DNA of 42,617 bases from Methylomonas rosea (GTDB taxonomy: Bacteria > Pseudomonadota > Gammaproteobacteria > Methylococcales > Methylomonadaceae): contig NZ_JANIBL010000043.1 in the NCBI RefSeq assembly GCF_024505055.1, positions 1 through 42,617 of the forward strand. The letters are read 5' to 3'. Each line of letters starts with the position of its first letter. The first letter of the stretch is position 1. Shown here piece after piece: positions 8,375 to 17,004 of the stretch. The notes under the pieces are model-generated. The model was given only the letters and a program-made list of their open reading frames with translations. It was not told the DNA's origin and ran no database searches. The translations under genes were made by a program, and so were the position numbers.

Positions 8375-9211
8375 ATGAGTCGCTATCATAGTGCTTTGCT
8401 TATTCCCCAGCCATTATTCATCATGACGGAAATTTTTTTAGCCCGCCTTTTACTGGGCATTCTTGCCGGTGTTTGCGCCGGCTTGTTCGGCATAGGCGGG
8501 GGAGCATTGATCGTGCCGGTCCTGGTCTGGCTATTCCAGGCTCAGCAGTTTGATCTGGAGCAAATCATGCTGATAGCCGTCGCCACGTCATTGGCAACTG
8601 CGATCTTTACGTCGGCGGCCTCGGTGCGAGCACACCACAAACTGGGAAACATCGATTGGCGACGAGCCTGGCATTTAGCCCCGAGCATGCTGCTAGGCGC
8701 CGGCGGCGGCGCGGTATTGGCCGAATATATCAGCGCGGATTTACTGCGCTGGTTTTTCGTTGCCTACCTGATTTATACCAGCGTACAAATGGCGATACCC
8801 AAGCAAACAAAAGCATCAACGCATCCCGCCAAACAACTTCTGGACTATCCGATAGGTCTATTGATAGGTGTGCTGTCTGCGATATTGGGCATCGGCGGGG
8901 GCACCATGACTGTACCTTACCTGGCGAGCAACGGTTTGATCATGAAAAACGCCGTCGCCACCTCCAGTACCTGTGCAATCCCTATAGCCCTGGCGGCTGC
9001 AACCAGTTACGCGGTACTGGGTTGGCAAGATAGTCAATTACCAGTTGGCAGTTTCGGCTACCTGTACCTGCCCGCCTTCGCCGGCATTGTCTTAACCAGC
9101 ATATTTACCGCACCTTTAGGCGCCAAATTGGCGCACCGCTTGCCGGCACAAAAATTGAAACGTTACTTCGCGATCGTGCTGTTGGCGCTTGCGCTCAAAA
9201 TGGCCTGGTAA
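8375..9211 (+). CDS. TauE/SafE-family membrane permease (sulfite exporter-like)
   Basis: 278 residues, about eight hydrophobic helices, made of two related halves: each begins with the same glycine signature, F-G-I-G-G-G-A-L-I-V-P near residue 40 and L-G-I-G-G-G-T-M-T-V-P near residue 173. Family members move organosulfonates, sulfite or other anions across the inner membrane; the substrate cannot be assigned here. The start is uncertain: ATG at 8375 gives 16 extra residues before a second ATG at 8423, which better matches where the first helix begins; neither has a clear ribosome site. It precedes the pqq promoter region but is probably a separate unit. Confidence 0.9.
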   Translation: MSRYHSALLIPQPLFIMTEIFLARLLLGILAGVCAGLFGIGGGALIVPVLVWLFQAQQFDLEQIMLIAVATSLATAIFTSAASVRAHHKLGNIDWRRAWHLAPSMLLGAGGGAVLAEYISADLLRWFFVAYLIYTSVQMAIPKQTKASTHPAKQLLDYPIGLLIGVLSAILGIGGGTMTVPYLASNGLIMKNAVATSSTCAIPIALAAATSYAVLGWQDSQLPVGSFGYLYLPAFAGIVLTSIFTAPLGAKLAHRLPAQKLKRYFAIVLLALALKMAW

Positions 9212-9274
9212 GGCAGGGAACTTAAGCGCAGAGATATAGCTCGAACCAACGTTAGTTCCGGTTTGATTGCTCTG

Positions 9275-9303
9275 TTGCGCAAAGAAAAACTTCATCGTAT
9301 ACT
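9275..9303 (+). promoter_or_regulatory. Predicted sigma-70 promoter of pqqA
   Basis: TTGCGC (9275-9280) and TATACT (9298-9303) are separated by exactly 17 bases, lying about 63 bases upstream of the pqqA start in the 154-base gap after the permease gene. The -10 matches five of six consensus positions and the -35 four of six. No activator site was identified. Confidence 0.55.
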
Positions 9304-9365
9304 TCGGCGCAGCTTTCTCGATCAAGCTATCGCACACAACAACAAAGCCTCTGGAGGGTATATAA

Positions 9366-9440
9366 ATGAAATGGGAAACACCAGCTTATAATGACATGCG
9401 TTTCGGTTTTGAAGTTACCATGTACATCTACAACCGTTAA
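9366..9440 (+). CDS. pqqA: PqqA, precursor peptide of pyrroloquinoline quinone
   Basis: A 24-residue peptide preceded by a strong GGAGGG ribosome site (9353-9358). It carries the two residues fused to make PQQ, Glu16 and Tyr20, in the conserved context R-F-G-F-E-V-T-M-Y-I-Y-N-R. PqqE joins the two side chains by radical chemistry while PqqD holds the peptide; later steps cut out and oxidise the fused pair. The tail ends two residues after I-Y, as in typical PqqA peptides. It has its own promoter upstream and is followed 17 bases later by a strong terminator hairpin, so it should be made in excess over the biosynthetic enzymes. Confidence 0.97.
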   Translation: MKWETPAYNDMRFGFEVTMYIYNR

Positions 9441-9457
9441 TCCTTAGGGATGACGAT

Positions 9458-9489
9458 AAAAAAGGGGCATTTTCCTGCCCCTTTTTTTT
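9458..9489 (+). terminator. Strong intrinsic terminator/attenuator between pqqA and pqqB
   Basis: A stem GGGGCA/TGCCCC (9464-9469 and 9476-9481) with a six-base loop is flanked by six A on the left and eight T on the right (9482-9489), so the stem can extend to 12 bp and works as a Rho-independent terminator on the plus strand. It lies between pqqA and pqqB, which must be read through from the same promoter or have another. This fits a high PqqA-to-enzyme ratio. Confidence 0.9.
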
Positions 9490-9549
9490 GCCTGGCGTTT
9501 TTTAATCCCGTATCATGCCTCGCTCGTTCACCAACCCCTAAAAGCGAAC

Positions 9550-10461
9550 ATGAAGATTAGAGTTCTCGGCGCCGGTGCCGGCGGCGGTTTTCCGCAATGG
9601 AACTGCAACTGCGATAATTGCCGACGCTTGCGTAACGGCCAATTCAACGGCAAAGCCCGCACCCAATCGTCGATTGCGATCAGCACAGACAACCGCAACT
9701 GGCTGCTGTTCAATACCTCGCCGGACATACGCGCCCAATTGGAAGCGTTTCCGGCCATCCAGCCCAAAGAAGGCATCCGCGACACAGGCATCAAAGCTGT
9801 GCTGCTGATCGACAGTCAGATCGACCATACCACCGGCATGCTGATGCTGCGCGAAGGCAAACCGTTAAACGTGTATTGCACCGACATGGTCAAGCAGGAT
9901 CTGACCAGCGGCTTTCCGCTATTCAATATGCTGAAGGACTATTGCACCGTTAATCACCATCCGATTGCCTGCGACGAAACGCCGTTCGAGATTCCTGGGA
10001 TTGATGACATCCGGATTTATGCCCACGCACTGAAAAGCAAGGCGCCACCCTATTCGCCTCACCGTCACGATCCGCACGATGGCGATAATATTGGTGTGAT
10101 CGTCGAGCAGATTTCCACCGGCAAAAAACTGTATTACTCGCCTGGCCTCGGTGAAATTGAACCGCACGTGTTGCAGGCGATGCTGAATGTGGACTGCCTC
10201 ATGGTAGATGGCACGTTCTGGACCGACGACGAAATGGTCGCTCGTAACATTAGCCACAAACATGCCCGCGAGATCGGCCATTTACCGCAATCCGGCCCCG
10301 GCGGCATGATTGAAGTGTTAAACGGCGTACCCAAGGCCCGGAAAATTTTGATTCATATCAACAACACCAACCCGATTCTCGACGAAGATTCGCCGGAACG
10401 TAAAACCCTGGATGCCAACGGCATCGAAGTGGCTTACGACGGACTGGAAATTGACTTATAA
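9550..10461 (+). CDS. pqqB: PqqB, metallo-beta-lactamase-fold PQQ biosynthesis protein
   Basis: 303 residues, full length for PqqB. The N-terminus [19 protein letters not shown] matches family members, including the Cys cluster at about 18-23. A metal-site region [11 protein letters not shown] follows near residue 90, with H-A-R-E-I-G-H-L-P near 240. In studied systems PqqB acts as an iron-dependent hydroxylase on the tyrosine-derived part of the cross-linked intermediate. It is the first gene after the terminator at 9458-9489 and lies 12 bases ahead of pqqC. The start ATG has only a weak ribosome site. Confidence 0.97.
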   Translation: MKIRVLGAGAGGGFPQWNCNCDNCRRLRNGQFNGKARTQSSIAISTDNRNWLLFNTSPDIRAQLEAFPAIQPKEGIRDTGIKAVLLIDSQIDHTTGMLMLREGKPLNVYCTDMVKQDLTSGFPLFNMLKDYCTVNHHPIACDETPFEIPGIDDIRIYAHALKSKAPPYSPHRHDPHDGDNIGVIVEQISTGKKLYYSPGLGEIEPHVLQAMLNVDCLMVDGTFWTDDEMVARNISHKHAREIGHLPQSGPGGMIEVLNGVPKARKILIHINNTNPILDEDSPERKTLDANGIEVAYDGLEIDL

Positions 10462-10473
10462 CAAAGGTGTTAC

Positions 10474-11202
10474 ATGACTGCTGATAATCAACCCTGGAGC
10501 CGCGAAGAATTCGAAGCCAAATTGCGCGGCATGGAAAAGTTCTACCACATTCATCATCCGATGCACACGCTGATGAATGAGGGCAAGCTGACCAAACAGC
10601 AATTGCAAGGCTGGGTCGCCAACCGCTTTTACTATCAGGTGATGATTCCGATCAAGGACGCCAATATCATGGCCAACTGCCCGGACCGGGAAACCCGCGC
10701 CAAATGGGTGCAACGCATTCTCGACCACGACGGCCATCCAGGCGACCCAGGCGGCATCGAAGCCTGGATCCGCTTAGGTATTGCGGTTGGCCTGACCCGC
10801 GAAGAAATCACCTCGCTGGAGCACGTGTTGCCAGGCGTGCGGTTCGCCGTCGACGCTTACGTCAATTTCGCCCGCCGCGCCGAATGGCACGAGGCCGCCA
10901 GTTCATCGCTGACGGAACTGTTCGCCCCAAAAATTCATCAACAACGCCTGGACAACTGGCCCGATGTCTATCCATGGGTCGAACAAGAGGGTTACACTTA
11001 CTTCCGTAAACGCCTGACCGAAGCCCGCCGCGATGTGGAACACGGCCTGGAGCTGACGCTGGACTGGTACAAAACTCGTGAGCAGCAGGAACGCATGGTG
11101 CAAATTCTGAAATTTAAACTGGATGTGCTGTGGACGATGGCCGATGCGATGTATCTGGCTTATGTTGCCGACATGCCGCCGTATTTCAACATCGAGCAAT
11201 AG
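10474..11202 (+). CDS. pqqC: PqqC, final-step PQQ synthase
   Basis: 242 residues matching PqqC throughout: F-Y-H-I-H-H-P-M-H (about 22-30), the W-V-A-N-R-F-Y-Y-Q segment, I-P-x-K-D-A, the H-D-G-H (near 86-89) and [11 protein letters not shown]. PqqC is a cofactorless oxidase that performs ring closure and the eight-electron oxidation giving PQQ. A good AAAGGTG ribosome site precedes the ATG. The gene runs on, after two bases, into the Uma2-family gene rather than directly into pqqD. Confidence 0.97.
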   Translation: MTADNQPWSREEFEAKLRGMEKFYHIHHPMHTLMNEGKLTKQQLQGWVANRFYYQVMIPIKDANIMANCPDRETRAKWVQRILDHDGHPGDPGGIEAWIRLGIAVGLTREEITSLEHVLPGVRFAVDAYVNFARRAEWHEAASSSLTELFAPKIHQQRLDNWPDVYPWVEQEGYTYFRKRLTEARRDVEHGLELTLDWYKTREQQERMVQILKFKLDVLWTMADAMYLAYVADMPPYFNIEQ

Positions 11203-11204
11203 CG

Positions 11205-11768
11205 ATGCAAACTGCCGAACAGATCCGTTTCAGCGCCGAAGATTATCTTACTTGGGAAGACACCCAAACCGAGAAGCATGAGTTTATCTCGGGCGAAGTG
11301 TTTGCGATGACCGGGGCGAGACAGGATCACGTCATCGTCAGTTTGAATATCGCTTCGGCTTTAAAACAGCGTTTACGCGATACACCTAGTCGGCCTTATA
11401 TATCTGATTTGAAACTGCGCGTCAAAGCTTCGGATGCGTTTTTCTACCCTGATGTAATGGTTTCCTGCCATGCCGACGATCTGAAGAACGCGCGGTTTAT
11501 CGAGCATCCATCGTTGATCGTCGAAGTCTTATCCGACTCAACCGCAGCTTTCGACCGCGGCGGCAAATTCGCCGCCTACCGCAAGCTCGCTTCGCTACAG
11601 GAATATCTGATCGTCGACATCGAAGCCCGCCGGGTGGAATGTTTCCGCCGCACCAGCGATAACGACTGGCTGCTGCACGATTATGTCGACGCAGTCGATT
11701 GCGAGCTGACCAGCCTTGGCATAGAAATCCCCATGGCCGAAATTTTTGAAGACATCGAACCGGCTTGA
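11205..11768 (+). CDS. Uma2-family (DUF820) PD-(D/E)XK nuclease-like protein inside the pqq operon
   Basis: 187 residues from the ATG at 11205, two bases after the pqqC stop; a longer frame back to 11130 lies inside pqqC and is rejected. The Uma2 signature is complete: E-K-H-E-F-I-S-G-E-V-F near the start, H-x-x-I-V-x-x-L-N, Y-P-D-V-M-V (catalytic Asp), L-I-V-E-V-L-S-D-S-T (catalytic Glu), D-R-G-G-K-F-A-A-Y (Lys) and E-Y-L-I-V-D. Such proteins are abundant in cyanobacteria and scattered elsewhere; the cellular role is unknown. All presumed catalytic residues are present, so it is not a decayed copy. Its place between pqqC and pqqD, in phase with the operon, suggests co-expression with PQQ synthesis but not necessarily a shared function. 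Confidence 0.88.
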   Translation: MQTAEQIRFSAEDYLTWEDTQTEKHEFISGEVFAMTGARQDHVIVSLNIASALKQRLRDTPSRPYISDLKLRVKASDAFFYPDVMVSCHADDLKNARFIEHPSLIVEVLSDSTAAFDRGGKFAAYRKLASLQEYLIVDIEARRVECFRRTSDNDWLLHDYVDAVDCELTSLGIEIPMAEIFEDIEPA

Positions 11769-11802
11769 TTCTGTTGCCGTTTGCTCAACCAATTAAAATC
11801 CT

Positions 11803-12075
11803 ATGACCATCACCCCCGATCAACTTATCCAATTCTCGCCGCTACACCGGCTGCAATGGGAAGAAGCTCAACAAAAATACGTGATTCTCTATCCCGAAGG
11901 CATGGTCGAGTTGAACCAAAGTTCAGCGGAAATACTCAAGCTGTGCGACGGTAGCCGGATGCTGGCGCAAATCGTCGCCGAATTGGAAGAGAAATTCGCC
12001 ACGTCCGGACTGACCAACGACATCACTAACTTTTTGAACGTGGCATTACAAAATGGCTGGATCAAACAAGCTTAA
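11803..12075 (+). CDS. pqqD: PqqD, PqqA-binding chaperone
   Basis: 90 residues, usual for a stand-alone PqqD. Conserved features: [25 protein letters not shown] (about 25-49), then a helical C-terminal half. PqqD is a RiPP recognition element that binds the PqqA precursor and presents it to the radical-SAM enzyme PqqE. It begins 34 bases after the Uma2-family gene and overlaps pqqE by 23 bases, which fits tight coupling of the two partners. Confidence 0.96.
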   Translation: MTITPDQLIQFSPLHRLQWEEAQQKYVILYPEGMVELNQSSAEILKLCDGSRMLAQIVAELEEKFATSGLTNDITNFLNVALQNGWIKQA

Positions 12076-13177
12076 CATCACTCCGCCGCGCTGGCTGTTA
12101 GCCGAGCTGAGCTACAAGTGTCCGTTGCAATGCCCGTACTGCTCCAATCCGCTGGATTATGCTAAATATCCCAACGAATTGAGCACCGAGGATTGGAAAC
12201 GCGTATTAAGTCAGGCCCGCAAAATGGGCGCAGTGCAACTGGGATTTTCCGGCGGCGAACCGCTGACCCGCCAGGATTTGACCGAATTAGTCGGATACGC
12301 GCGCGAGCTGGGTTATTACTCCAATCTGATCACCTCCGGTTACGGCTTGAGCGAAGAGAAAATCGTGGAATTGAAGCAAGCCGGTTTGGATCACATCCAG
12401 ATCAGCATCCAGGCCAGTACGCAGGAACTGAACGATCACATCGCCGGCACGGCCACTTACCAACACAAACAGGACGTGGCAAAGCTGATTAAGAAGCACG
12501 GATATCCGATGGTGCTTTGCGTGGTAATCCACCGCGAAAACATTCACCAAATGCCGCAGATACTGGAGATGGCCGAAAACCTCGGCGCCGATTATCTGGA
12601 ACTGGCCAACACCCAATATTACGGCTGGGCGCATTTGAATCGCGACGCCTTGCTGCCAACCAGGGAACAATTCGAAGAAGCGGAAAAAATTGCGCAGGCT
12701 TATAAGGAAAAAGTCGCCGGTAAGATGAAGATTTATTACGTGGTGCCGGATTACTACGAAGACCGGCCAAAAGCCTGCATGAACGGCTGGGGTACCACAT
12801 TTTTGACCATCGCCCCAGATGGCACCGCGCTGCCTTGCCATTCAGCGCGCGAATTGCCCGGCCTGGATTGCCCGAACGTGAAGGATTTCAGCATAGCCGA
12901 AATCTGGAACGAATCGAAAACTTTCAATTTCTTCCGCGGCACCGGGTGGATGCAGGAGCCTTGCCGCAGCTGTGACGAGAAACTCAAAGACTTCGGCGGC
13001 TGCCGCTGTCAGGCATTCTTGTTCAACGGCGATATGTACAGCACCGATCCGGTGTGCAGTAAATCCCCGGAACGGCACAGAATCGACACCGCGATCAATT
13101 CGGCGCGCGAACTAGCCTTATCGGACCGGGAAAAACCGCTGGTGTTTCGAAATAGCAAAAACTCCAAACAATTCTAA
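12053..13177 (+). CDS. pqqE: PqqE, radical-SAM/SPASM enzyme that cross-links PqqA
   Basis: 374 residues. The radical-SAM cluster motif C-P-L-Q-C-P-Y-C supplies Cys23, Cys27 and Cys30; G-F-S-G-G-E-P follows near residue 65. The C-terminal SPASM region has many cysteines ([31 protein letters not shown]) binding auxiliary iron-sulfur clusters. It forms the carbon-carbon bond between Glu16 and Tyr20 of PqqA. Its start lies inside pqqD (23-base overlap), so translation is coupled. No pqqF/pqqG protease gene follows; processing must come from elsewhere, as in many bacteria. Confidence 0.97.
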   Translation: MAGSNKLNITPPRWLLAELSYKCPLQCPYCSNPLDYAKYPNELSTEDWKRVLSQARKMGAVQLGFSGGEPLTRQDLTELVGYARELGYYSNLITSGYGLSEEKIVELKQAGLDHIQISIQASTQELNDHIAGTATYQHKQDVAKLIKKHGYPMVLCVVIHRENIHQMPQILEMAENLGADYLELANTQYYGWAHLNRDALLPTREQFEEAEKIAQAYKEKVAGKMKIYYVVPDYYEDRPKACMNGWGTTFLTIAPDGTALPCHSARELPGLDCPNVKDFSIAEIWNESKTFNFFRGTGWMQEPCRSCDEKLKDFGGCRCQAFLFNGDMYSTDPVCSKSPERHRIDTAINSARELALSDREKPLVFRNSKNSKQF

Positions 13178-13189
13178 ACAGTTATTTCC

Positions 13190-13215
13190 GCCGGCGGATC
13201 GCCAGAGCCACCGGC
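13190..13215 (-). terminator. GC-rich hairpin between convergent pqqE and msbA
   Basis: Seven-base arms 13190-13196 and 13209-13215 pair fully on the minus strand if one G-T wobble is allowed, eight bases after the msbA stop. No T run follows, so it may only be a 3' stabiliser. Confidence 0.3.
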
Positions 13216-13222
13216 TGACTCA

Positions 13223-15025
13223 TCACTCCTGCGACACAGGGCTCGCCGATTGCTCTACTGCTTCGGTTTGACTGACATCTTGAAACTGCATTTTATGTAA
13301 TTTGGCATACGCCCCATCACGAGCCAACAGTTCGCGATGCGAGCCTTGCTCAACTATCCGGCCTTTATCCATCACCAAAATCACATCCGCGCCTTCAATG
13401 GTGGACAAGCGATGCGCCACCACCAAGGTCGTACGGCCTTGCATCACCCGATTCAGCGCGGCCTGGATGTAGCGTTCGGATTCGGTATCCAAGGCCGAGG
13501 TGGCTTCGTCCAAAATTAAAATCGGCGCATCCTTCAATAAAGCCCTTGCCAACGCTAAGCGCTGCCGTTGTCCACCGGAGAGTTTCACCCCGTTCTCACC
13601 GATTTCAGTTTCCAGCCCTTGCGGCATTTTGCTGATAAAGTCCATCGCATAGGCATCGACAGCGGCCTGCTCTATCTGTTCTCTGGCCGCGCCTTGTAGC
13701 GCGCCATAGGCGATGTTATTCGCGACGGAAGCGTTGAACAAGGTGACGTTTTGCGTAACCAAGGCAATCTGCCGGCGCAAACTGTCCAGGCGGTAGCGTT
13801 TTAACTCCACCCCATCGATCAAAATCTCACCCTGCTCGTACTCATAAAAACGCGGCAACAAGTTAATCATGGTGCTTTTGCCGCCGCCCGATGCACCCAC
13901 CAATGCTACGGTCTGCCCAGGCTCGATAGTCACATTGATATTGTTCAGGGCAGGCGTTTCGCTGCCGGGATAACTAAAACTGAGATTTTTGAATTCGATG
14001 CGACCCTGACTGCGCTCGACCTGATAATCGCCGCCGTCGATTTCGGCCGGCTCGTCCAACACTTCAAATAAAGACTCGGCCGCCGCAATGCCGCGCAAGA
14101 TCTCGGAATTCGCATCGCTTAACTGGCGAATCGGCTTGGGTAATAGAAACGCCGCTGTAAAAAAGCCGACAAATTCACCCGGACTGGACGATTTCATCAT
14201 GATCAAGGCCAGATACATCATGCCGGCCAAAGCAAAAGAAATGACCAACTGCATCAGCGGGTTGTTAAGGGAGACCGTCATGATCAGTTTACGGTATTGG
14301 GTACGGTTATCCAGGCTGGCTTTTTTAAAACGCTGCCGCTCGTAATTTTCGCCGCCGAAACTTTTCACGATACGGTTTCCGGAAACCATTTCCGAGGTAA
14401 TATGCGTCAAATCACCCACGGTATCCTGCATGTTGCGGCTCAATCGTTTCAAGCGCTTGCCGACATAACGCACCATGATCGCCACTACCGGCGCAATTGC
14501 CAAAAACACCAGCGATAACTGCCAGTTGGTATACGCCAGATAACCCAGCAAACCCACAGCGGTAAAACCTTCTCGGACGAACGAGCGTATCGAATCGGAT
14601 GTAGCGCGCGTGACTTCGCCGATATTATTGGTAATCCGCGAAATCATGTAGCCGCTGTTATGCGCATCGAAATATTGCACCGACAAGCGCGTGTACTGAT
14701 TAAAAATTTCGCAACGCAGCTTATGAATCAAATTGCCGGAAATCCGCGCCAGATAGTAATTACCCAAAAACGAGCCGATACCCCGCACCAGAAACAACAC
14801 CACAAAGGCCAGCGGCAGGTATTGAATATCCCCCCGGTCCGGCGCTCCAAAGCTGTCGATGATGCGCTGAATAATCATCACCACCGCCGGCTCGGTCGCG
14901 GCATAGATCGCAAAACCGATGGCAGTTACCAAAAATAAACGCCAATACGGCACCACAAACGCCAGCAAACGCTTGTAAACTTGGCCGTCCGTCATTGTTT
15001 TGCGCGAATTTTGTAACGTGTTCAA
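13223..15025 (-). CDS. msbA: MsbA-type lipid A flippase, ABC transporter
   Basis: 600 residues with fused permease and ATPase, as expected for a half-transporter that works as a homodimer flipping lipid A-core across the inner membrane. Six hydrophobic helices occupy roughly 25-315. The ATPase has Walker A G-A-S-G-G-G-K-S-T (377-385), the signature L-S-G-G-Q-R-Q-R and Walker B I-L-I-L-D-E-A-T-S-A-L-D. The start read here is TTG at 15025, which has an AAAGG ribosome site eight to nine bases upstream; the first ATG, ten codons later (14995), has none. It is divergent from the LPS glycosyltransferase genes with a very short gap, which supports the LPS role over a generic multidrug pump. Confidence 0.93.
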   Translation of the reverse strand: MNTLQNSRKTMTDGQVYKRLLAFVVPYWRLFLVTAIGFAIYAATEPAVVMIIQRIIDSFGAPDRGDIQYLPLAFVVLFLVRGIGSFLGNYYLARISGNLIHKLRCEIFNQYTRLSVQYFDAHNSGYMISRITNNIGEVTRATSDSIRSFVREGFTAVGLLGYLAYTNWQLSLVFLAIAPVVAIMVRYVGKRLKRLSRNMQDTVGDLTHITSEMVSGNRIVKSFGGENYERQRFKKASLDNRTQYRKLIMTVSLNNPLMQLVISFALAGMMYLALIMMKSSSPGEFVGFFTAAFLLPKPIRQLSDANSEILRGIAAAESLFEVLDEPAEIDGGDYQVERSQGRIEFKNLSFSYPGSETPALNNINVTIEPGQTVALVGASGGGKSTMINLLPRFYEYEQGEILIDGVELKRYRLDSLRRQIALVTQNVTLFNASVANNIAYGALQGAAREQIEQAAVDAYAMDFISKMPQGLETEIGENGVKLSGGQRQRLALARALLKDAPILILDEATSALDTESERYIQAALNRVMQGRTTLVVAHRLSTIEGADVILVMDKGRIVEQGSHRELLARDGAYAKLHKMQFQDVSQTEAVEQSASPVSQE

Positions 15026-15052
15026 TACTGTTTACCTTTAAAATGTAAAGCC

Positions 15053-16177
15053 ATGTTGATCAGCCAGCGCTCCATGCCCAACCAAAAACCGCTCAATATA
15101 CAACCTAAACGCATTTTGGTGATAACCCTGCGTTATCTGGGCGATACCCTACTGGTGACGCCATTAATTTCTTCGCTGAAGCAAGCCTATCCGGGTGCGG
15201 AAATCGATGTTTTATTGCCGGCAAGTAACGCGGGCATGCTGGAAGGCAATCCCGACATCCATCGCTTGCTGCCCGTGACGGGTAAACTCGGCGGATTGGC
15301 CTTCGGCAAATTATTGTTTAGCCTATTTCGCCGTTACGATTTAGCTATTTCTACGCAAGCCGGCGACCGGCCCACGCTATGCGCGGCGATAGCCGGCAAG
15401 ACCAGCATCGGCTTTGTGCCTGACGATGCCGCTAAGGCTTGGTGGAAGAAAGTGCTACTCAAGCGCTGGCTGGTATTTAGCGCGGATTACGGTCACGCTG
15501 TATTGGAAAACTTACGCCTCTGCGAATTGCTCGGCATAGCGCCTTGGTATCGTTTGACCCCGCCGCGCAGTTCATCGCCGATACCCGCTCTAGCCGATCC
15601 ATATGCCGTTCTGCATATTATGCCGCAATGGCGCTATAAACAGTGGCATGCCGAGGGCTGGCGAGAACTCGTCGCCTTTTTAGACCGGCAAGGCTTTAAA
15701 GTCGTATTGACCGGCAGTGGCAATCCTGGTGAGTTGGAAGCCTTGCGAGAATTGCAACAACAACTGTCCGCAGAGGTGTTCAATCTGGCCGGTCAGCTTT
15801 CGCTGGCGCAATTGTCCGCTTTGATTGGCAAAGCGACATTGTTCGTCGGTCCCGACACCGGTATCACCCATTTGGCGGCGGCCACCGGCACCTTGACTTT
15901 TGCATTGTTCGGACCAACGGACCCTAATAGATGGGCACCCTGGCCGTATGGATACAGCGAGAATAAAGCACCTTTCGCGGCATGCGGCTCGCGCCAAGTC
16001 AATAATGTTTATCTGATACAAGGCCAAACCGAACAAAACTGCCTACCCTGCCAACTGGAAGGTTGCGATAGACACCGAAATAGCCACAGCGCCTGCCTCG
16101 ATCAGTTATCCAGCGCCCGAGTGATAGACGTGATAGCGCAAACATTGCAAGCCGGACAACCCTCTGCATCGCATTGA
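15053..16177 (+). CDS. Glycosyltransferase family 9, heptosyltransferase-like (WaaQ/RfaQ type)
   Basis: 374 residues. GT9 marks: I-L-V-I-T-L-R-Y-L-G-D-T-L-L-V-T-P-L near residue 20-38, and in the C-terminal nucleotide-binding half L-F-V-G-P-D-T-G-I-T-H-L-A-A-A-T-G-T followed by F-G-P-T-D-P-N-R-W-A-P-W. A C-terminal Cys-rich piece (N-C-L-P-C-Q-L-E-G-C) resembles that of WaaQ-like enzymes. GT9 enzymes transfer heptose to the inner core of lipopolysaccharide from ADP-heptose; the exact linkage is not predictable. The start is uncertain: ATG at 15053 or at 15074 (seven codons later); neither has a clear ribosome site. It heads the plus-strand LPS gene run. Confidence 0.9.
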   Translation: MLISQRSMPNQKPLNIQPKRILVITLRYLGDTLLVTPLISSLKQAYPGAEIDVLLPASNAGMLEGNPDIHRLLPVTGKLGGLAFGKLLFSLFRRYDLAISTQAGDRPTLCAAIAGKTSIGFVPDDAAKAWWKKVLLKRWLVFSADYGHAVLENLRLCELLGIAPWYRLTPPRSSSPIPALADPYAVLHIMPQWRYKQWHAEGWRELVAFLDRQGFKVVLTGSGNPGELEALRELQQQLSAEVFNLAGQLSLAQLSALIGKATLFVGPDTGITHLAAATGTLTFALFGPTDPNRWAPWPYGYSENKAPFAACGSRQVNNVYLIQGQTEQNCLPCQLEGCDRHRNSHSACLDQLSSARVIDVIAQTLQAGQPSASH

Positions 16178-16267
16178 TTGCCGGACAACAGCAATAACAA
16201 TGATGTTATTTTCCACAAAACCGTCGATAATCGGGGCTTTTTGTCAGCCGCCTAATTTCAAATTCGC

Positions 16268-16993
16268 ATGATGCCATCGCCAAGCCTTGACCGCATTTTG
16301 GTTTTGAATGTTAAGAAATTCGCTCAACGGCGTATTTTTATGGAGCAGCAATTGTGCGAATTCGGATTATCAGCCGAATTTATTTTCGACTGGGACATAG
16401 ACGATTTGACGGACAGCGTGATTGCCGAGTTTTTCAGCAACGACCATCTCACGCCGGCCCAGCAATCTTGCGCGCTAAAACACGTAGCAGCCTTACAAAA
16501 AATTGCCGATGCTAACGGGCAGGGCTTCACATTAGTACTGGAAGACGACGCGGTGTTTGGTAAGGACCTCAAGCTCGGCTTAGAAAGGGCGGTCGCCCAA
16601 AGCGAGCAGTTTCCCGGCGACAAAGTAATCTACATTGGCTCAGGCGGTAACTTTTTTACACCCAAGAGTCAGCGTAAACAGGGTCAGTACCTTTATCCAG
16701 GGCATCGCGGTCGCTTTGCCGACTCCTACCTGATCGATGCCAGCACCGCTCGCCGACGACTGGATTGGATTAAAGCTCACAAAATCGCGGAACCCATCGA
16801 CAATCAATTCGAACAAATCGACAAACAACTGGGAATTCAAATACTTTGGCTGGAGGACCCGGTCATCGAGCAAGGCAGTAAGAACGGCCTGTTCAAAAGC
16901 GCACTGGAAGCAGATCCACCCACCTGGCTGAAAGGGCTGTTTTTCCGCTGGGAAAAACTCAAGCGCAAATACATCTACCAGTTATGGCGTTAA
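16268..16993 (+). CDS. Glycosyltransferase family 25 (LPS biosynthesis)
   Basis: 241 residues. The GT25 pattern is visible: an N-terminal strand I-L-V-L-N-V-K-K-F-A-Q-R-R with the Arg-Arg pair, G-L-S-A-E-F-I-F-D, acceptor region S-C-A-L-K-H-V-A-A-L and the E-D-D triad at 92-94 (L-V-L-E-D-D-A-V-F), which takes the place of the DxD motif. GT25 enzymes add galactose or related sugars to LPS or lipooligosaccharide cores. Two tandem ATGs (16268 and 16271) are possible starts. The 90-base gap upstream holds a possible -10 element GATAAT at 16226-16231 but no good -35. Confidence 0.88.
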   Translation: MMPSPSLDRILVLNVKKFAQRRIFMEQQLCEFGLSAEFIFDWDIDDLTDSVIAEFFSNDHLTPAQQSCALKHVAALQKIADANGQGFTLVLEDDAVFGKDLKLGLERAVAQSEQFPGDKVIYIGSGGNFFTPKSQRKQGQYLYPGHRGRFADSYLIDASTARRRLDWIKAHKIAEPIDNQFEQIDKQLGIQILWLEDPVIEQGSKNGLFKSALEADPPTWLKGLFFRWEKLKRKYIYQLWR

Positions 16994-17004
16994 GGACGCA
17001 GAGC

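Noticed and set aside
9212..9365. Riboswitch or small RNA upstream of pqqA
   Set aside because: Only short chance stems are seen (for example AGCTT/AAGCT); nothing resembles a known riboswitch.
12287..12841. Minus-strand open frame of 184 residues opposite pqqE
   Set aside because: Shadow of pqqE, which has clear radical-SAM cysteines in the other strand.
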